Origin: Orychophragmus violaceus
Taxonomy: Eukaryota > Streptophyta > Magnoliopsida > Brassicales > Brassicaceae
Assembly: GCA_030180135.1 (NCBI GenBank)
Contig: CM058240.1
Coordinates: 75,759,581-75,823,580, forward strand
Length of the DNA: 64,000 nt
Direction of reading: 5' to 3'
Position numbers and translations under genes: made by a program. The notes under the pieces are model-generated. The model searched no databases. It was not told where the DNA came from and was given only the letters and a program-made list of their open reading frames with translations. Positions 11,426 to 20,902 of the stretch are shown here, in pieces. Within the stretch, counting starts at the first letter, position 1. Every line of letters starts with the position of its first letter.

Positions 11426-11438
11426 TGGGCCTGGCCCA
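11426..11438. promoter_or_regulatory. Paired site II motifs upstream of DAK
   Basis: TGGGCC and GGCCCA lie 2 bp apart about 240 bases upstream of the DAK start codon. Such TCP-bound motifs are common in plant housekeeping promoters. A CT-rich stretch (about 11495-11660), plausibly the 5' leader, follows. Confidence 0.4.
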
Positions 11439-11704
11439 TTATACCTTGCAACTGCCATTTTTTTAATGTTGCGGTTTCTCGTACGGAACAAATTCTCGGT
11501 CTCTCTCTCGCTCCTTTCTTCTTCTGGTTTTCTCTCTCTCCTTTGCGTTGCTGTTGTTGACTGTCATTGCGTCTCCTTTTGGATTGCCTTAAACCTTCTT
11601 CTACAATCTTTCTCCCTCTTTCACGCGAGCTTCTTCGATTCTCAATTTTGATTGCCTCAATATTCACAAAAATGGTTTATGCTGCCAAGAAATTTATCAA
11701 CAAC

Positions 11705-12766
11705 TTCATTCTGGATGACTAAAGATGCCAGTCGTTTCTCTCCCTCGGTAAGGCGAATGCTGCAGACAAAGCACCTGCTAAATCGTTTCATGCGATATGA
11801 GATTGGTAACGGAAAATCAGCTTCATTCTGGTATGATTGCTGGTGTGATCTAGGACCGTTGCTGAATTATGTTGGAGACTCAGGTCCTAGAAGTATGCGT
11901 ATTGTTCTGGATGCGCGAGTGGTGAGTGCTACTAGACACGAAAACTGGTGCTTACCGGCAGCGAGGTCGCAGGAGACTCAGGCTTTGCAAATTGCACTAA
12001 CCAGTATTACTCCACCGACCATGGAAAGCGGAGATGATGCTTACTTGTGGATCAATTCGTCTGGAAACTTTGTAAGTAAGTTCTCATCAAAAAGTACTTG
12101 GGAATTGTTGAGAGATCACGCTCCCACTGTTGACTGGCACCCGGTAATCTGGATCAAGCATGATATACCGCGTTGTGCTTTCATATCGTGGCTGTGTATG
12201 AAGGGAAGACTTCCCACTAAAGACAGATTATTAAGTTGGGGAATGAATGTCACAGACATTTGTGTTCTTTGCAACAGAGAAGCTGAAAGCCATGATCATT
12301 TATTCTTCAAATGTGATTTCTCCTCGGAGCTTTGGTCTGGATTTTCTTCAGGTTTCGGTCTTCCTGGGCAGGTCAATCTGCGAGATACCGTCACTCACAT
12401 TCTAGGAGACCAATCACTTTCTCGTTCCAACAAAGGGGCTGTACTTAAGCTAATGTTACAGGTGTGCATATACATCACTTGGCGGGAACGTAATAGACGC
12501 ATCTTCACATCTGATACCTCTACGGTGGCGTCGTCCAGAGCTGCGGCGGATAGGCTCATTCGGGATAGGCTGATTTCTCTCCCTGCATCCACTGAAAATT
12601 CACCATCTCTTCTTCAGGTTTACTTTCAATGGACTGCAACACCTTCTTAACCCTCTCTCCTTTTTCTTTCTTCCTTTTCTCAGTCTTTCATTTCAATAAG
12701 TTGTATCAATATCAACATTGTATCTTTCAGAAAACGGTATAAATTTTAACATTGTACCAAAAATTT
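11705..12766 (+). mobile_element. 5'-truncated L1-type LINE inserted in DAK exon 1
   Basis: The insert is flanked by TTTATCAACAAC on both sides (11693-11704 and 12767-12778), a 12-bp target duplication made of DAK codons for F-I-N-N. Its 3' part is untranslated and AT-rich and ends TTGTACCAAAAATTT without a long poly-A. Only the end of ORF2 is kept, so it inserted as a truncated copy, as is usual for LINEs. Confidence 0.88.
11706..12650 (+). pseudogene. LINE ORF2 C-terminus (zf-RVT region)
   Basis: An uninterrupted frame of about 315 codons inside the LINE piece. It shows the plant L1 ORF2 C-terminal pattern: FMRYEIGNGKSASFWYDCWC, then PRCAFISWLCMKGRLPTKDR and the zinc-binding CVLCNREAESHDHLFFKC (C-x2-C ... 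H-x4-C). The endonuclease and reverse transcriptase domains are absent. The frame differs from the DAK start codon frame at 11672, so DAK translation would not read into it. It is still open, consistent with a recent insertion. Confidence 0.85.
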
Positions 12767-12785
12767 TTTATCAACAACCCCAACG

Positions 12786-13160
12786 GTTTGTGCTCTTCGT
12801 CTTCGTTCTCCTTTTTTTGGCTCATCCGTTCTTCTGTTTTCTTCGCTGGTGTTGCTAATTTTTTTCTCCGCGTAGATTAGGTCGATGAGAATTGTGAATG
12901 CTCTCGAGAACTGTTGACCTATGTTACATTCCCGATTGTGTTACTGTTTGTGAAATTATTTGCATTGCGTGTTTTTGCTCGAAATGCTGATTCTTTACTG
13001 TTTTGTTTCGTTGCATGGTCAACCCAATGACGAATTGAACATGATTTTCATGGTTTAGACTTTAGTATAAATGCCTCAGGGAATTGCATGTTACATAACT
13101 AGTGGCTTGGGAATTTTGCAGTAAGAGAATGGCATACATGTACTTGTTTTTGTTTTGTAG
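12786..13160 (+). other. DAK intron 1
   Basis: Begins GTTTGTG after the exon-1 remnant AACCCCAACG and ends TTTTGTAG before ATATTGTGACCGAG. Joining across it gives N-N-P-N-D-I-V-T-E, the expected DAK sequence. No other gene lies in it. Confidence 0.75.
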
Positions 13161-16100
13161 ATATTGTGACCGAGTTCATCGAGGGTCTTGTCGAAACTTA
13201 CCATGGACTCCAGTATTTGGATGGCTTTCCCGAGGTCAAGGTGGTACTACGAGCTGATGTATCAGCTGAAAAGTATGACAAGGTTGCCGTTATATCAGGT
13301 GGGAGATTTTGTGACTTAAAATTCTGTGGTTGGTTTAGGGACCTTGAACCTCTTCTAAGCAATGTCCTTTGCTATATGCAGGTGGAGGCAGTGGGCACGA
13401 GCCAGCACATGCTGGGTACGTTGGAGAAGGAATGCTAACAGTGGCTATCTGCGGAGATGTCTTTGCCTCCCCACCAGTTGATTCCATCCTGGCTGTAAGT
13501 CTTCTAAATGTGGTTTTCCCCTCTTTTTTCTTCCAAATGTGGTCTTTTTTCTTCCAAATGTGGTCATGAGGGATGTCTTTTGATCGTCAAGGTAATCAGA
13601 GTGGGAAAGAAAGCTGCAAACGTGCAATGCCAATATATGTGAGAAACTATGAATTCTTGTCTTTATATTTTTGCTTACGTATCTCTGTCAACTCCCTGTA
13701 CAGAACTATACGGGTGATCGCTTGAACTTTGGTTTGGCTGCTGAGCAAGCAAAATCTGAAGGTTACAAAGTAGAGGTACTGCTCGTTATTGTTCTTTTCA
13801 CAGTTCAGAGCATTGCAGGACTGAATGACAGGATATTCTTTGTAGACTGTGATTGTTGGAGAGGATTGCTCTCTACCCCCGCCTCGTGGTATTGCTGGAC
13901 GCAGAGGGTTAGCAGGAACAGTTCTTGTACATAAGGTTCTCTCTCTGTTTTCTTTCTTCTTATAATTGCAATCTAAACTAGTGTGTAGTATTCATTTCCT
14001 GTCCACTGATCTCATTTCTGTCACTATATCTTCTCAAATTGTGATGTTTGAAACCTTGGTCTTCTATAGACATTGTGATTTGTTTAGCTTAGCTTAGTTT
14101 GAACAAGCTTAGAATCATTACGAAGTTCTGAGCAGTAAGCTTTAAGCATCAGTTTCTCAATTCGTTTCTGCTTGGTTAAGGATAGGTTGCTGGTGCAGCA
14201 GCTGCTGCCGGTCTTTCTCTAGAAAAAGTTGCGGCCGAGGCAAAATGTGCGTCGGAGATGGTTGATACCATGGGCGTTGCATTATCTGTTTGCACGCTTC
14301 CTGGGCAGGTTACATCAGATCGTCTGGGCCCAGAGAAGATGGAACTCGGGCTTGGAATTGTATGTTACATTTCTCTTCTTTGTTTTGCATGAAATCCATT
14401 TTGTTTCACTGTTGTGGTTTGTACTTCGTACCTTGACTACTTAATGCCCATTTCAACTTTTCTCTCAGCATGGAGAACCTGGTGCTGCTGTGGTTGACGT
14501 TCAACCTGTGGATGTTGTGGTTTCACATGTTCTTGAGCAGATACTTAGTCCCGTATGTGCTTATTTTTGTTGCTTTATTGTACTTTCTTGTCTCCACAGT
14601 CATATAGATGGTCCTATGCTAATTATTAACTTACTATTGAGTAGAAATCCTCTATACATTTTGTCTATCAACATATGCATGATGTCCAACTGTTCCGTTT
14701 CTGCAGGAGACCAACTATGTTCCAATCACACGCGGTAACAGAGTGGTTCTCATGGTTAACGGGTAAGCCCATTCTTATTAAATGGATATCCGTGTTTTCC
14801 ACCCATCATTTCAACTGCAGCAAAGTGTTACTTTTGTGATATCAACATTTGGTTCAGAGGGTTAGTGATTTCTGTATATTTGGTTTTAAGGTGAGAGCAT
14901 AGTTTGTCATTTTCAATCTTTGCAGCTTAGGAGGCACCCCATTAATGGAACTTATGATTGCTGCTGGAAAAGCTGTCCCTAAATTGCAGCTGGAATTTGG
15001 ACTTGCTGTTGATAGGGTGTATACAGGATTTTTTATGACTTCTCTTGATATGGCAGGTGAATTTCAGTTGTCTCCTTGATTTAGTTAAGTGTTAGATACT
15101 CATGTTGTTATGCTGACAATACTTCCTTTTTAGGATTCTCGATTTCAATCATGAAGGCTGATCAGTTGATCTTAGACCGATTAGATGCTCCAACTAAGGC
15201 TCCAAATTGGCCTGTCGGCACTGATGGTCCGTGAGATGTTATTACCTGTTTTATATTTCATTGACTTTTCTTCAGAACTTATAAATACAAAATATTTTGC
15301 TGCATTGCAGGCAACCGGCCACCTGCAAAGATCCCTGTTCCTATACATCCTTCTCCATCGATAAAAATTGCTGAGGTATGCATTGCAAAATTTTGTAAAT
15401 TTAGGTTGTTTAGAAATGTTTCAAGGTTTGGTGATAAATGTTTTTGGTAATTTTAATGACCACCTGGTAATACCAGTCGCAAAGCCGACCTCAAGAGCTG
15501 AGTCAACAAGGTCGAATTCTTGAGGCAGCTATTCAAGCAGCAGCAACTGTGATCATCAGTCTAAAGGATAGTTTGAACGAATGGGATGGAAAAGTGGGCG
15601 ATGGTGATTGTGGGTCAACAGTAAGTCTTGTTTTTAGAACATGCTTTTATAATGGGTATTTCTTATATCTTACATGGGGTTGCATTAATTGTGTAGATGT
15701 ACAGAGGTGCAACAGCTATTTTGGAAGACATGAAACACTAGCGAGTCTATTTGTTACTCTTATTGCCTCATATACCTCTCTTGTCTTGCTCTGTGTTGAG
15801 TTCTTCACACAGAGGTTTGACAAACATCTGAACCTTTTGTTTCTAGCTATCCACTCACTGATGTTGCGGAAATAGTGAATGAGATTGGCGCATCAATCAG
15901 AAGAGCCATGGGGGGAACGAGCGGAATAGTGTAACTCATGAAATTATTTAATCTTCCATATAGTCATGCTTTTGGCTTTCATTGATAAAGACATTTACCT
16001 TGTGAAAACAGATACAATCTCCTCTGCAAGGCAGCATATGCGGAGCTAAAAGCTAATGCTGAATCAGAAGTCACTCCTAAACACTGTGAGATAATGCTTC

Positions 16101-16680
16101 TTGAATGTGGTTTAGTATTCCAAGGGTCAGATACTTGTTTTGACTCAGCCTTTTCTTGAATTACCAGGGTCTGAAGCCCTCAAGTCATCGATAGCTTCTG
16201 TCAGCAAATATGGTGGAGCAACGGCGGGATACAGAACAATTCTAGATGCGCTCATCCCGGCTTCGCAAGTTCTTGAGGAGGTGACAACGAGCGGCTTACA
16301 TTCTTTTGACACTGAAGAGATAGATATTTGAAGTACTAATATGCTTTTGCTTTTTTTTTTTAAAGAACAGAAGCTGAGCGCTGGAGAGGATCCAATATCT
16401 TCTTTTATTCTGTCAGCTGAAGCCGCAACTACAGGAGCGGAATCAACCATACAGATGCAAGCACAGGTGAGCCATTTCTGTCTGCTTTTGGTATGCTTTG
16501 AATACTTTTTCATTTTCATTTTGTCGGGTGAGAGATTGTTGTGGAAAACAGGCTGGGAGATCAAGCTATGTGTCTGCAGAGATACTTGCAACGGTTCCAG
16601 ATCCCGATGCAATGGCTGCAGCAGGATGGTACAGTGCCGCAGCAAGAGCCGTGAAGGAGCATTACGAGGGCTCATCATGA

Positions 16681-16886
16681 TCCGCCGGAGAAACTTCTTC
16701 TTTTGGTGAAGAGGCTCTTTGTGGCAACTATTGGCTTCGTGGTGTATGTATGTTTAAGATTTTTCCGACTCTGTGAGGCTCTCCGTTTATGCAAATTTTT
16801 TTTGTGGTGCGTAATACTGTGAGAGCTTAGAGCATGTTTATCAATGGTTCTTAAGGGGTTCTTAGAGCACCCACATTGGGGGTTCT
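16681..16886. other. DAK 3' flank and MITE-like border
   Basis: Likely DAK 3' untranslated sequence. From about 16829 it turns into GTTCTTAAG-rich sequence related to the Harbinger ends; AGAGCACCCACATTGG occurs at 16864-16879 and again at 16891-16906, so a small related element or a duplicated end abuts the next feature. Confidence 0.5.
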
Positions 16887-17384
16887 TAAGAGCACCCACA
16901 TTGGTGTTATCCAATGTGGGTTTCTTATGAATAAATTAATAATATTTGTGTTGATTAAGATTAGTTAAGAGACTTTGATTATTTATGTCCTCCATTGGTG
17001 TTATCCGTTTTGGGTTTCTTAAAAAACAACAATCACAAGATCAGTATCAATTAAGAAAAACAACAATCACAAGATCAGTATCTTCCCATTGGGATTCATA
17101 CGCAAAACATCACAAAGAACAAGTAAAACGATAACAATAGATTCTGAAAGCACCCATACAACAACACTAAAGCATTGTGTACAGAAACTAGATACAATGT
17201 GTTCTCTCAAGTATCAGACTCTCAAAGCATAAGCATGGGAAGATGACTAGTCGATGCTAATATGATCTAAGCATGCTTCATAAGTATAACAAAAGACATG
17301 TTCAAGATAGCTAATCAGCGAGTAAGAAGAGTGGCAGAAAGACAAAGAAACTCTAGAATGCATCAAAAACTCACATGAGAAGGT

Positions 17385-17477
17385 ACAAAATGTGTTGCCA
17401 ACCCAACTGCTACAAGTTCTTTGCCACACAATCTTGCCCCAGTTAAAGCCATGAATTTTCCTGCAGATGTTATACAA
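17385..17477 (-). pseudogene. Captured exon of a 3-hydroxyisobutyryl-CoA hydrolase-like gene
   Basis: On the - strand, after an acceptor CTGCAG, one open exon reads GKFMALTGARLCGKELVAVG then LATHFVPSHV. This is the conserved crotonase-fold segment (LTGAR ... GLATHFVPS) of plant CHY-type hydrolases of valine catabolism. No other part of such a gene is present. It lies directly downstream of the dehydrogenase piece on the same strand, so a transcript could join two unrelated genes. It is a fragment, not a functional enzyme. Confidence 0.7.
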
Positions 17478-17569
17478 AACTCAAGTACATCAGAGATTAG
17501 CCAACGTATAGTTGAATCCATACTTGTTTCTGAACCATTAAACAGAAAAACCTGGTTTCAACAAAAAAA

Positions 17570-17965
17570 TCAAACCTTTCAGCCAGAGCTTTTGTAGCAA
17601 TAAACATCTTTTCTGAGGTATCTGCACCGTGAATGATCTCAACCAGTTTCATTATTGGAGGAGGGTTCGTAAAGTGCATTCCGATGACCTATAAACAAAT
17701 ATGAAACACATTTTAGACGGCTTGAAAATGCTTGGACCTGATGCTTTTGAACAAGATAGACGATCAGATTTCATAAGAAGATGCAAAAGAGTCTTGAACC
17801 TGGCTAGGTCTCTTGGCTATACCATCTAAATCCTTGAACAGTTTCTTCTTAACGTCTTTAGATTCCAAAATAGCTTCGATGATGATATCAGCAGATCGCA
17901 AATCTTGGAGATTGGATGTTAAACGTAGACGACGCATAGCATTATCACCTACTTCCTAAACAAAT
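17570..17965 (-). pseudogene. Captured exons of 3-hydroxybutyryl-CoA dehydrogenase
   Basis: Two exon pieces on the - strand. The first (about 17960-17805) reads MRRLRLTSNLQDLRSADIII then EAILESKDVKKKLFKDLDGI and AKRPSQ. The second (about 17691-17570), after an acceptor TTTATAG, reads VIGMHFTNPPPIMKLVEII then HGADTSEKMFIATKALAERF. These match the NAD-binding and central part of plant 3-hydroxyacyl/3-hydroxybutyryl-CoA dehydrogenase (Arabidopsis AT3G15290 type). Compared with that protein, the segment between GIAK and RPSQ (about 20 residues, with SNTSS) is missing. The N-terminus and C-terminal domain are absent. An intron is retained, so capture was at the DNA level. Confidence 0.8.
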
Positions 17966-18480
17966 CCCTCTGGTGTTAATGGATTATCACAAACTCTGAC
18001 TATTTTAACATTCCCTGAAATACTCTGTAGCCTGAATCATAAGAACAACTTCATAGTCTCCACTAAATCGATGCCTAAATCGATAAACAACCAAAAATCA
18101 AACCCTAAATCTATGCCTAAATCGATAAACAACCAAAAATCGATGCCTAAATTGATACCTAAATCGATAAACAATCGAAAGCTAGGTGATTGTAGGCCGT
18201 GCCATGATCAAAGAGAAAAAGTATACTTGAGATTTCGAGTCTGTGTGATCCTCAATTTCGCCAACGGGCCACCATTATCGTCGGTGTAGAAGCCATCAAC
18301 AGCCGTTCCGTTCCCGTCGTGAACTTCCCCGTGCCACGTATGCGTAAGAGACGGTCCCTTACGTTCCTAAAATAAGGAACGATCCTTAACTTATTTACCC
18401 AATTACAATTATTTTTAATCTAAAAGCCCTATGAAACTGTGCCCATTACACTTAAGATACCTCCGATGGAGGTGCTCTAA

Positions 18481-18714
18481 GGGGATAGTTTCTTAACTAT
18501 TCACGTGGGACCCACGTGAATAGTTAAGAAAATGTCTCTTAAAATCCTTATATAAGGATCGATCCTTACACTGTTCACGCCACGTGGCGCGATGTTATTG
18601 GTCAATTTTTTTTTTTAATTTTTTTTTTCGACAGATTTAAAAAAAAAAAAAAAAAAACAAAAAAATGAATAGTTAAGAAACCCACGCCGATAACACGGAT
18701 GGACATGGTCTTAA
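18481..18714. mobile_element. Harbinger-like MITE copy A with G-box palindrome
   Basis: Contains a perfect palindrome (18489-18509 and 18511-18531) centred on CACGTGGGACCCACGTG, then AAAATCCTTATATAAGGATC, a CACGTGGC box, a poly-T/poly-A stretch, and a reversed end motif AATAGTTAAGAAACCCACG. Shares its order of blocks with the copies at 18715 and 19084. Confidence 0.55.
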
Positions 18715-18946
18715 AGGTGGGGTTCTTAACTATTCACGTGGGTCCCACGTGTGAATAGTTAAGAACCCGGGTTCTAAAAATCCTTATTTAAGAACCGGTT
18801 CTTACACTGTTCATGACACGTGGCAGCCTGTCATTCGTCTATTTTTTTTTCGATTTTTTTTTTTTTACACTTTTCCCAAAAAAAAAAAAAATTTTTTTTT
18901 TAAGAACCCATGAGAGGTTCACCACTAATCATGCCCTTATAGCTCC
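18715..18946. mobile_element. Harbinger-like MITE copy B
   Basis: Starts GTGGGGTTCTTAACTATTCA. A near-perfect hairpin with CACGTGGGTCCCACGTG (2-bp bulge in the right arm) is followed by AAAATCCTTATTTAAG, TTACACTGTTCATGACACG, homopolymer runs and AAGAACCCATGAG. Same layout as copy A. Confidence 0.55.
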
Positions 18947-19083
18947 CGGAGGACGAGACTATTGGTTGTACTTTGTATCCCTGAACGAGTCTGAAAAAAT
19001 GCTTTTTCATCTTATATTTGTGGAACTTTTTATTTATTTATGTTTACTTTGACTTTTATTGGTACGTAATATAGTATATTGTT

Positions 19084-19342
19084 AGACCATCTCCAACGGG
19101 GTTTTTAAACCCAGATCCTTAAAAAAAAAAAATTAATAATGTAGGTCCCACACTTGAGTTAAGAAACGGGATGATAAAATCCTTAAATAAAAAACTGTTT
19201 CTTAACTGTTGTGCTGATGTGTCGCTTCCCTATTGGTCCATTTTTTTTTTTACTTTTTCTTTTCGCCTGCTTAAAAAAAAAAAAAAATATTAAACTATTC
19301 AATTAAGAACCCCATCCACCCGAACGCCATTGTATATGCTCT
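19084..19342. mobile_element. Harbinger-like MITE copy C
   Basis: Starts AGACCATCTCCAACGGGG and ends near AAGAACCCCATCCACCCGAA then TATGCTCTTA. Inside are AAAATCCTTAAATAA and the TATTGGTCCA/poly-T block also seen in copy A. The G-box hairpin is absent. Confidence 0.55.
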
Positions 19343-19616
19343 TAGCCGCAAAAGTCGTAATTTTTTTTTTCCATTTAAGTCGTTGTGCACCATTAAGGTC
19401 CGTTTACATGCCATGAACGAAGCAAATGATCTTTAATTAGGAGGATATGAGTATATGACCATGTCCCGTAAATATATACTTCGATTTAACCATAAAAACT
19501 CGCATCAGTTTATCCGCCTAGGCTTCGAGGTACTTGTTGCCTTATATTGTATCTTCTTTTACAGTTTCATCTTATTCTAGTGAACTATATTATATAATGA
19601 TCCTTTTTGTAAAAAG
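19343..19616. other. Intergenic, no gene seen
   Basis: AT-rich sequence between the MITE cluster and the GAD remnant. No missing GAD exon could be recognised here. Confidence 0.5.
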
Positions 19617-20122
19617 GGATACAAGAACATAATGGAAAACTGGACGGACAATGCGAGGAGGCTAAGAGAAGGAATAGAGATGACAGGGAAGTTCCACGTT
19701 CTGTCTAAAGATATCGGCGTGCCACTAGTGGCATTTTCTCTCCAGGACTGTAACAAACACACCGTGTCTGAGATCGCAGAGTCTCTGAGGAAATTCGGGT
19801 GGATCATACTGGCTTACACTATGCCTGCAGATGCACAACACTTCGCTGTTCTGAGAGTTATGATCAGGGAAGACTTTAGCCGAGGCGTTGCAGACAGACT
19901 CATCACACAGGACTGCAAGAGATAGAAGAGCTTCCTAGCCGGATCGCCCATATAGTCACGGCTGCAACGGTTAGTGGTGGTGAAGTGAAGACTGCTAAGA
20001 TGCCACTGGAGGATATCACTAAGTACTGGAAAGGCCTTGCGGAACACGATAAATATCGTCTGTTAGGGCTTAGGGTGATAAGTCTTCATGCTTCTTCTAT
20101 GGACCAATCACGTTCTTGGTAG
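19617..20122 (+). pseudogene. GAD5: Glutamate decarboxylase, last-exon remnant
   Basis: Encodes the C-terminal part of a plant GAD, a PLP enzyme that converts glutamate to GABA. It opens with GYKNIMENWTDNARRLREGI and continues SKDIGVPLVAFSLQDCNKHT and FGWIILAYTMPADAQH. After VADRLITQDCKR the frame ends at 19923-19925. The family sequence resumes one base off (EIEELPSRIAHIVTAAT, then MPLEDITKYWKGLAEH), so a deletion of about six residues with a frameshift broke it. KYWKGL lies in the calmodulin-binding tail of plant GADs. The PLP-binding domain and all upstream exons are absent. IEMTGKF and SRIAH, and its place between DAK and the kinase, point to GAD5 (AT3G17760), identified from memory. Confidence 0.85.
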
Positions 20123-20485
20123 TTATGTTTTGAATTTAGATCACCGAACTTAACTTTTTCTTTTTCTTTCTTGACATCACACACACACATACAAATACTA
20201 CCGGCTACAAGCCTACAATCATATATGCAAAGAATCAAATTCTAAAAGAGGCTATATATTTCATAAACTAACAAAAAAAATCAAAATGCGAAGACCATAT
20301 GAGAAACAGTCGCACATCAAATTAATATACACCAAGGTCTGAAAGATTTCCCTCTCAGAAGAGTTTCAACAATAACAAAGTGGGAAAAACAAACCACTCA
20401 TCTTTCTTCCTTGACTATCTCTCATCCATTCACGAAGATATCAACTAATCACACAGACCATTTCTTCCCCTTTTGTTGCGTGGAA
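20123..20485. other. Intergenic between converging GAD and kinase remnants
   Basis: No gene seen. It probably holds the 3' untranslated sequences of both neighbours, which converge here (GAD on +, kinase on -). Confidence 0.5.
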
Positions 20486-20788
20486 TCAGGGAGATATGGG
20501 TTCATAGGGATAAGTTAACCATGGATGCTTAAGAGCTTCAGACGCAGAAGGGCGTTTCTTTGGATCAACTTGGGAGCAAGTGTGCCACAAAGTCTATGAA
20601 GTCTTGGTCACCCATTGGCAGTCTACGCCTTAGCGATGACTTTTAAGGTATCAGGTATTCCAAATTGTTACTCTCCTGAAATATTTGGAACACAAACCCA
20701 TTATACCATTTCGAAATACAATACAACTATAAAAATATCGCTTCAGTAATAGCATGGAGCTGCACTATAGTAACTAGTATGTTTATAG
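20486..20788 (-). pseudogene. Kinase last exon
   Basis: Reads SLRRRLPMGDQDFIDFVAHL, then after an extra C, VDPKKRPSASEALKHPWLTY and PYEPISP with TGA at 20486-20488. This is the end of the kinase C-lobe. 20660-20788 is intron sequence up to the AtRE1-like element. Confidence 0.8.
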
Positions 20789-20895
20789 TGTAGAAGAGGA
20801 TTCTTATTAATGAATAGGTTACACAATACATGTATTTATACTAGTACAATATAAAGGAGACTAGGTATTTACAAATGACATATCTATCCTTAATA
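20789..20895 (-). repeat. 3' LTR of the AtRE1-like element
   Basis: Matches 25344-25450 except for about three substitutions, including TTAATA for TTAACA at the outer end. Confidence 0.92.
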
Positions 20896-20902
20896 CCCTC
20901 CC

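Larger units (their letters stand above)
11672..16680 (+). pseudogene. Dihydroxyacetone kinase gene interrupted by a LINE
   Basis: Encodes a single-chain DAK (DhaK plus DhaL domains), which phosphorylates dihydroxyacetone with ATP, in cytosolic triose and glycerol metabolism. Exons by splice sites and frame: 11672-11704 with 12779-12785, 13161-13298, 13382-13494, 13571-13591, 13704-13775, 13846-13935, 14186-14359, 14469-14552, 14707-14762, 14926-15056, 15134-15226, 15311-15375, 15477-15620, 15697-15740, 15847-15930, 16012-16085, 16168-16280, 16371-16466, 16552-16680. All phases agree and no stop occurs. Visible motifs: ISGGGSGHEPAHAG; GLGIHGEPG, whose His (first codon of the exon at 14469) binds the substrate covalently in this family; and VGDGDCGST of DhaL. 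Lesions: a 1062-bp LINE piece after codon 11, and loss of about nine codons (expected GIRAVTG region) from exon 4. About 586 codons remain, against roughly 595 in Arabidopsis. Probably inactive, but only recently. Confidence 0.9.
16890..18477. mobile_element. Pack-type PIF/Harbinger-like element with captured gene pieces
   Basis: Both outer ends read GAGCACC inward (GAGCACCCACATTGG on the left, GAGCACCTCCATCGG on the right strand) and are flanked by TAA (16887-16889 and 18478-18480), the 3-bp T-W-A duplication of Harbinger elements. The interior holds exon and intron pieces of at least two unrelated genes on the - strand (separate entries) and no transposase. A 26-base direct repeat (AACAACAATCACAAGATCAG core) occurs at about 17029 and 17059. 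Short ATCGATAAACAACC-type repeats fill 18066-18180. A third piece on the - strand at about 18200-18310 reads DGFYTDDNGGPLAKLRI, which I cannot assign. Confidence 0.65.

Noticed and set aside
11652..11705. ATG at 11652 as the start of a host gene of 332 codons
   Set aside because: The frame joins DAK leader sequence to LINE ORF2 by chance; the DAK start is at 11672 in another frame.
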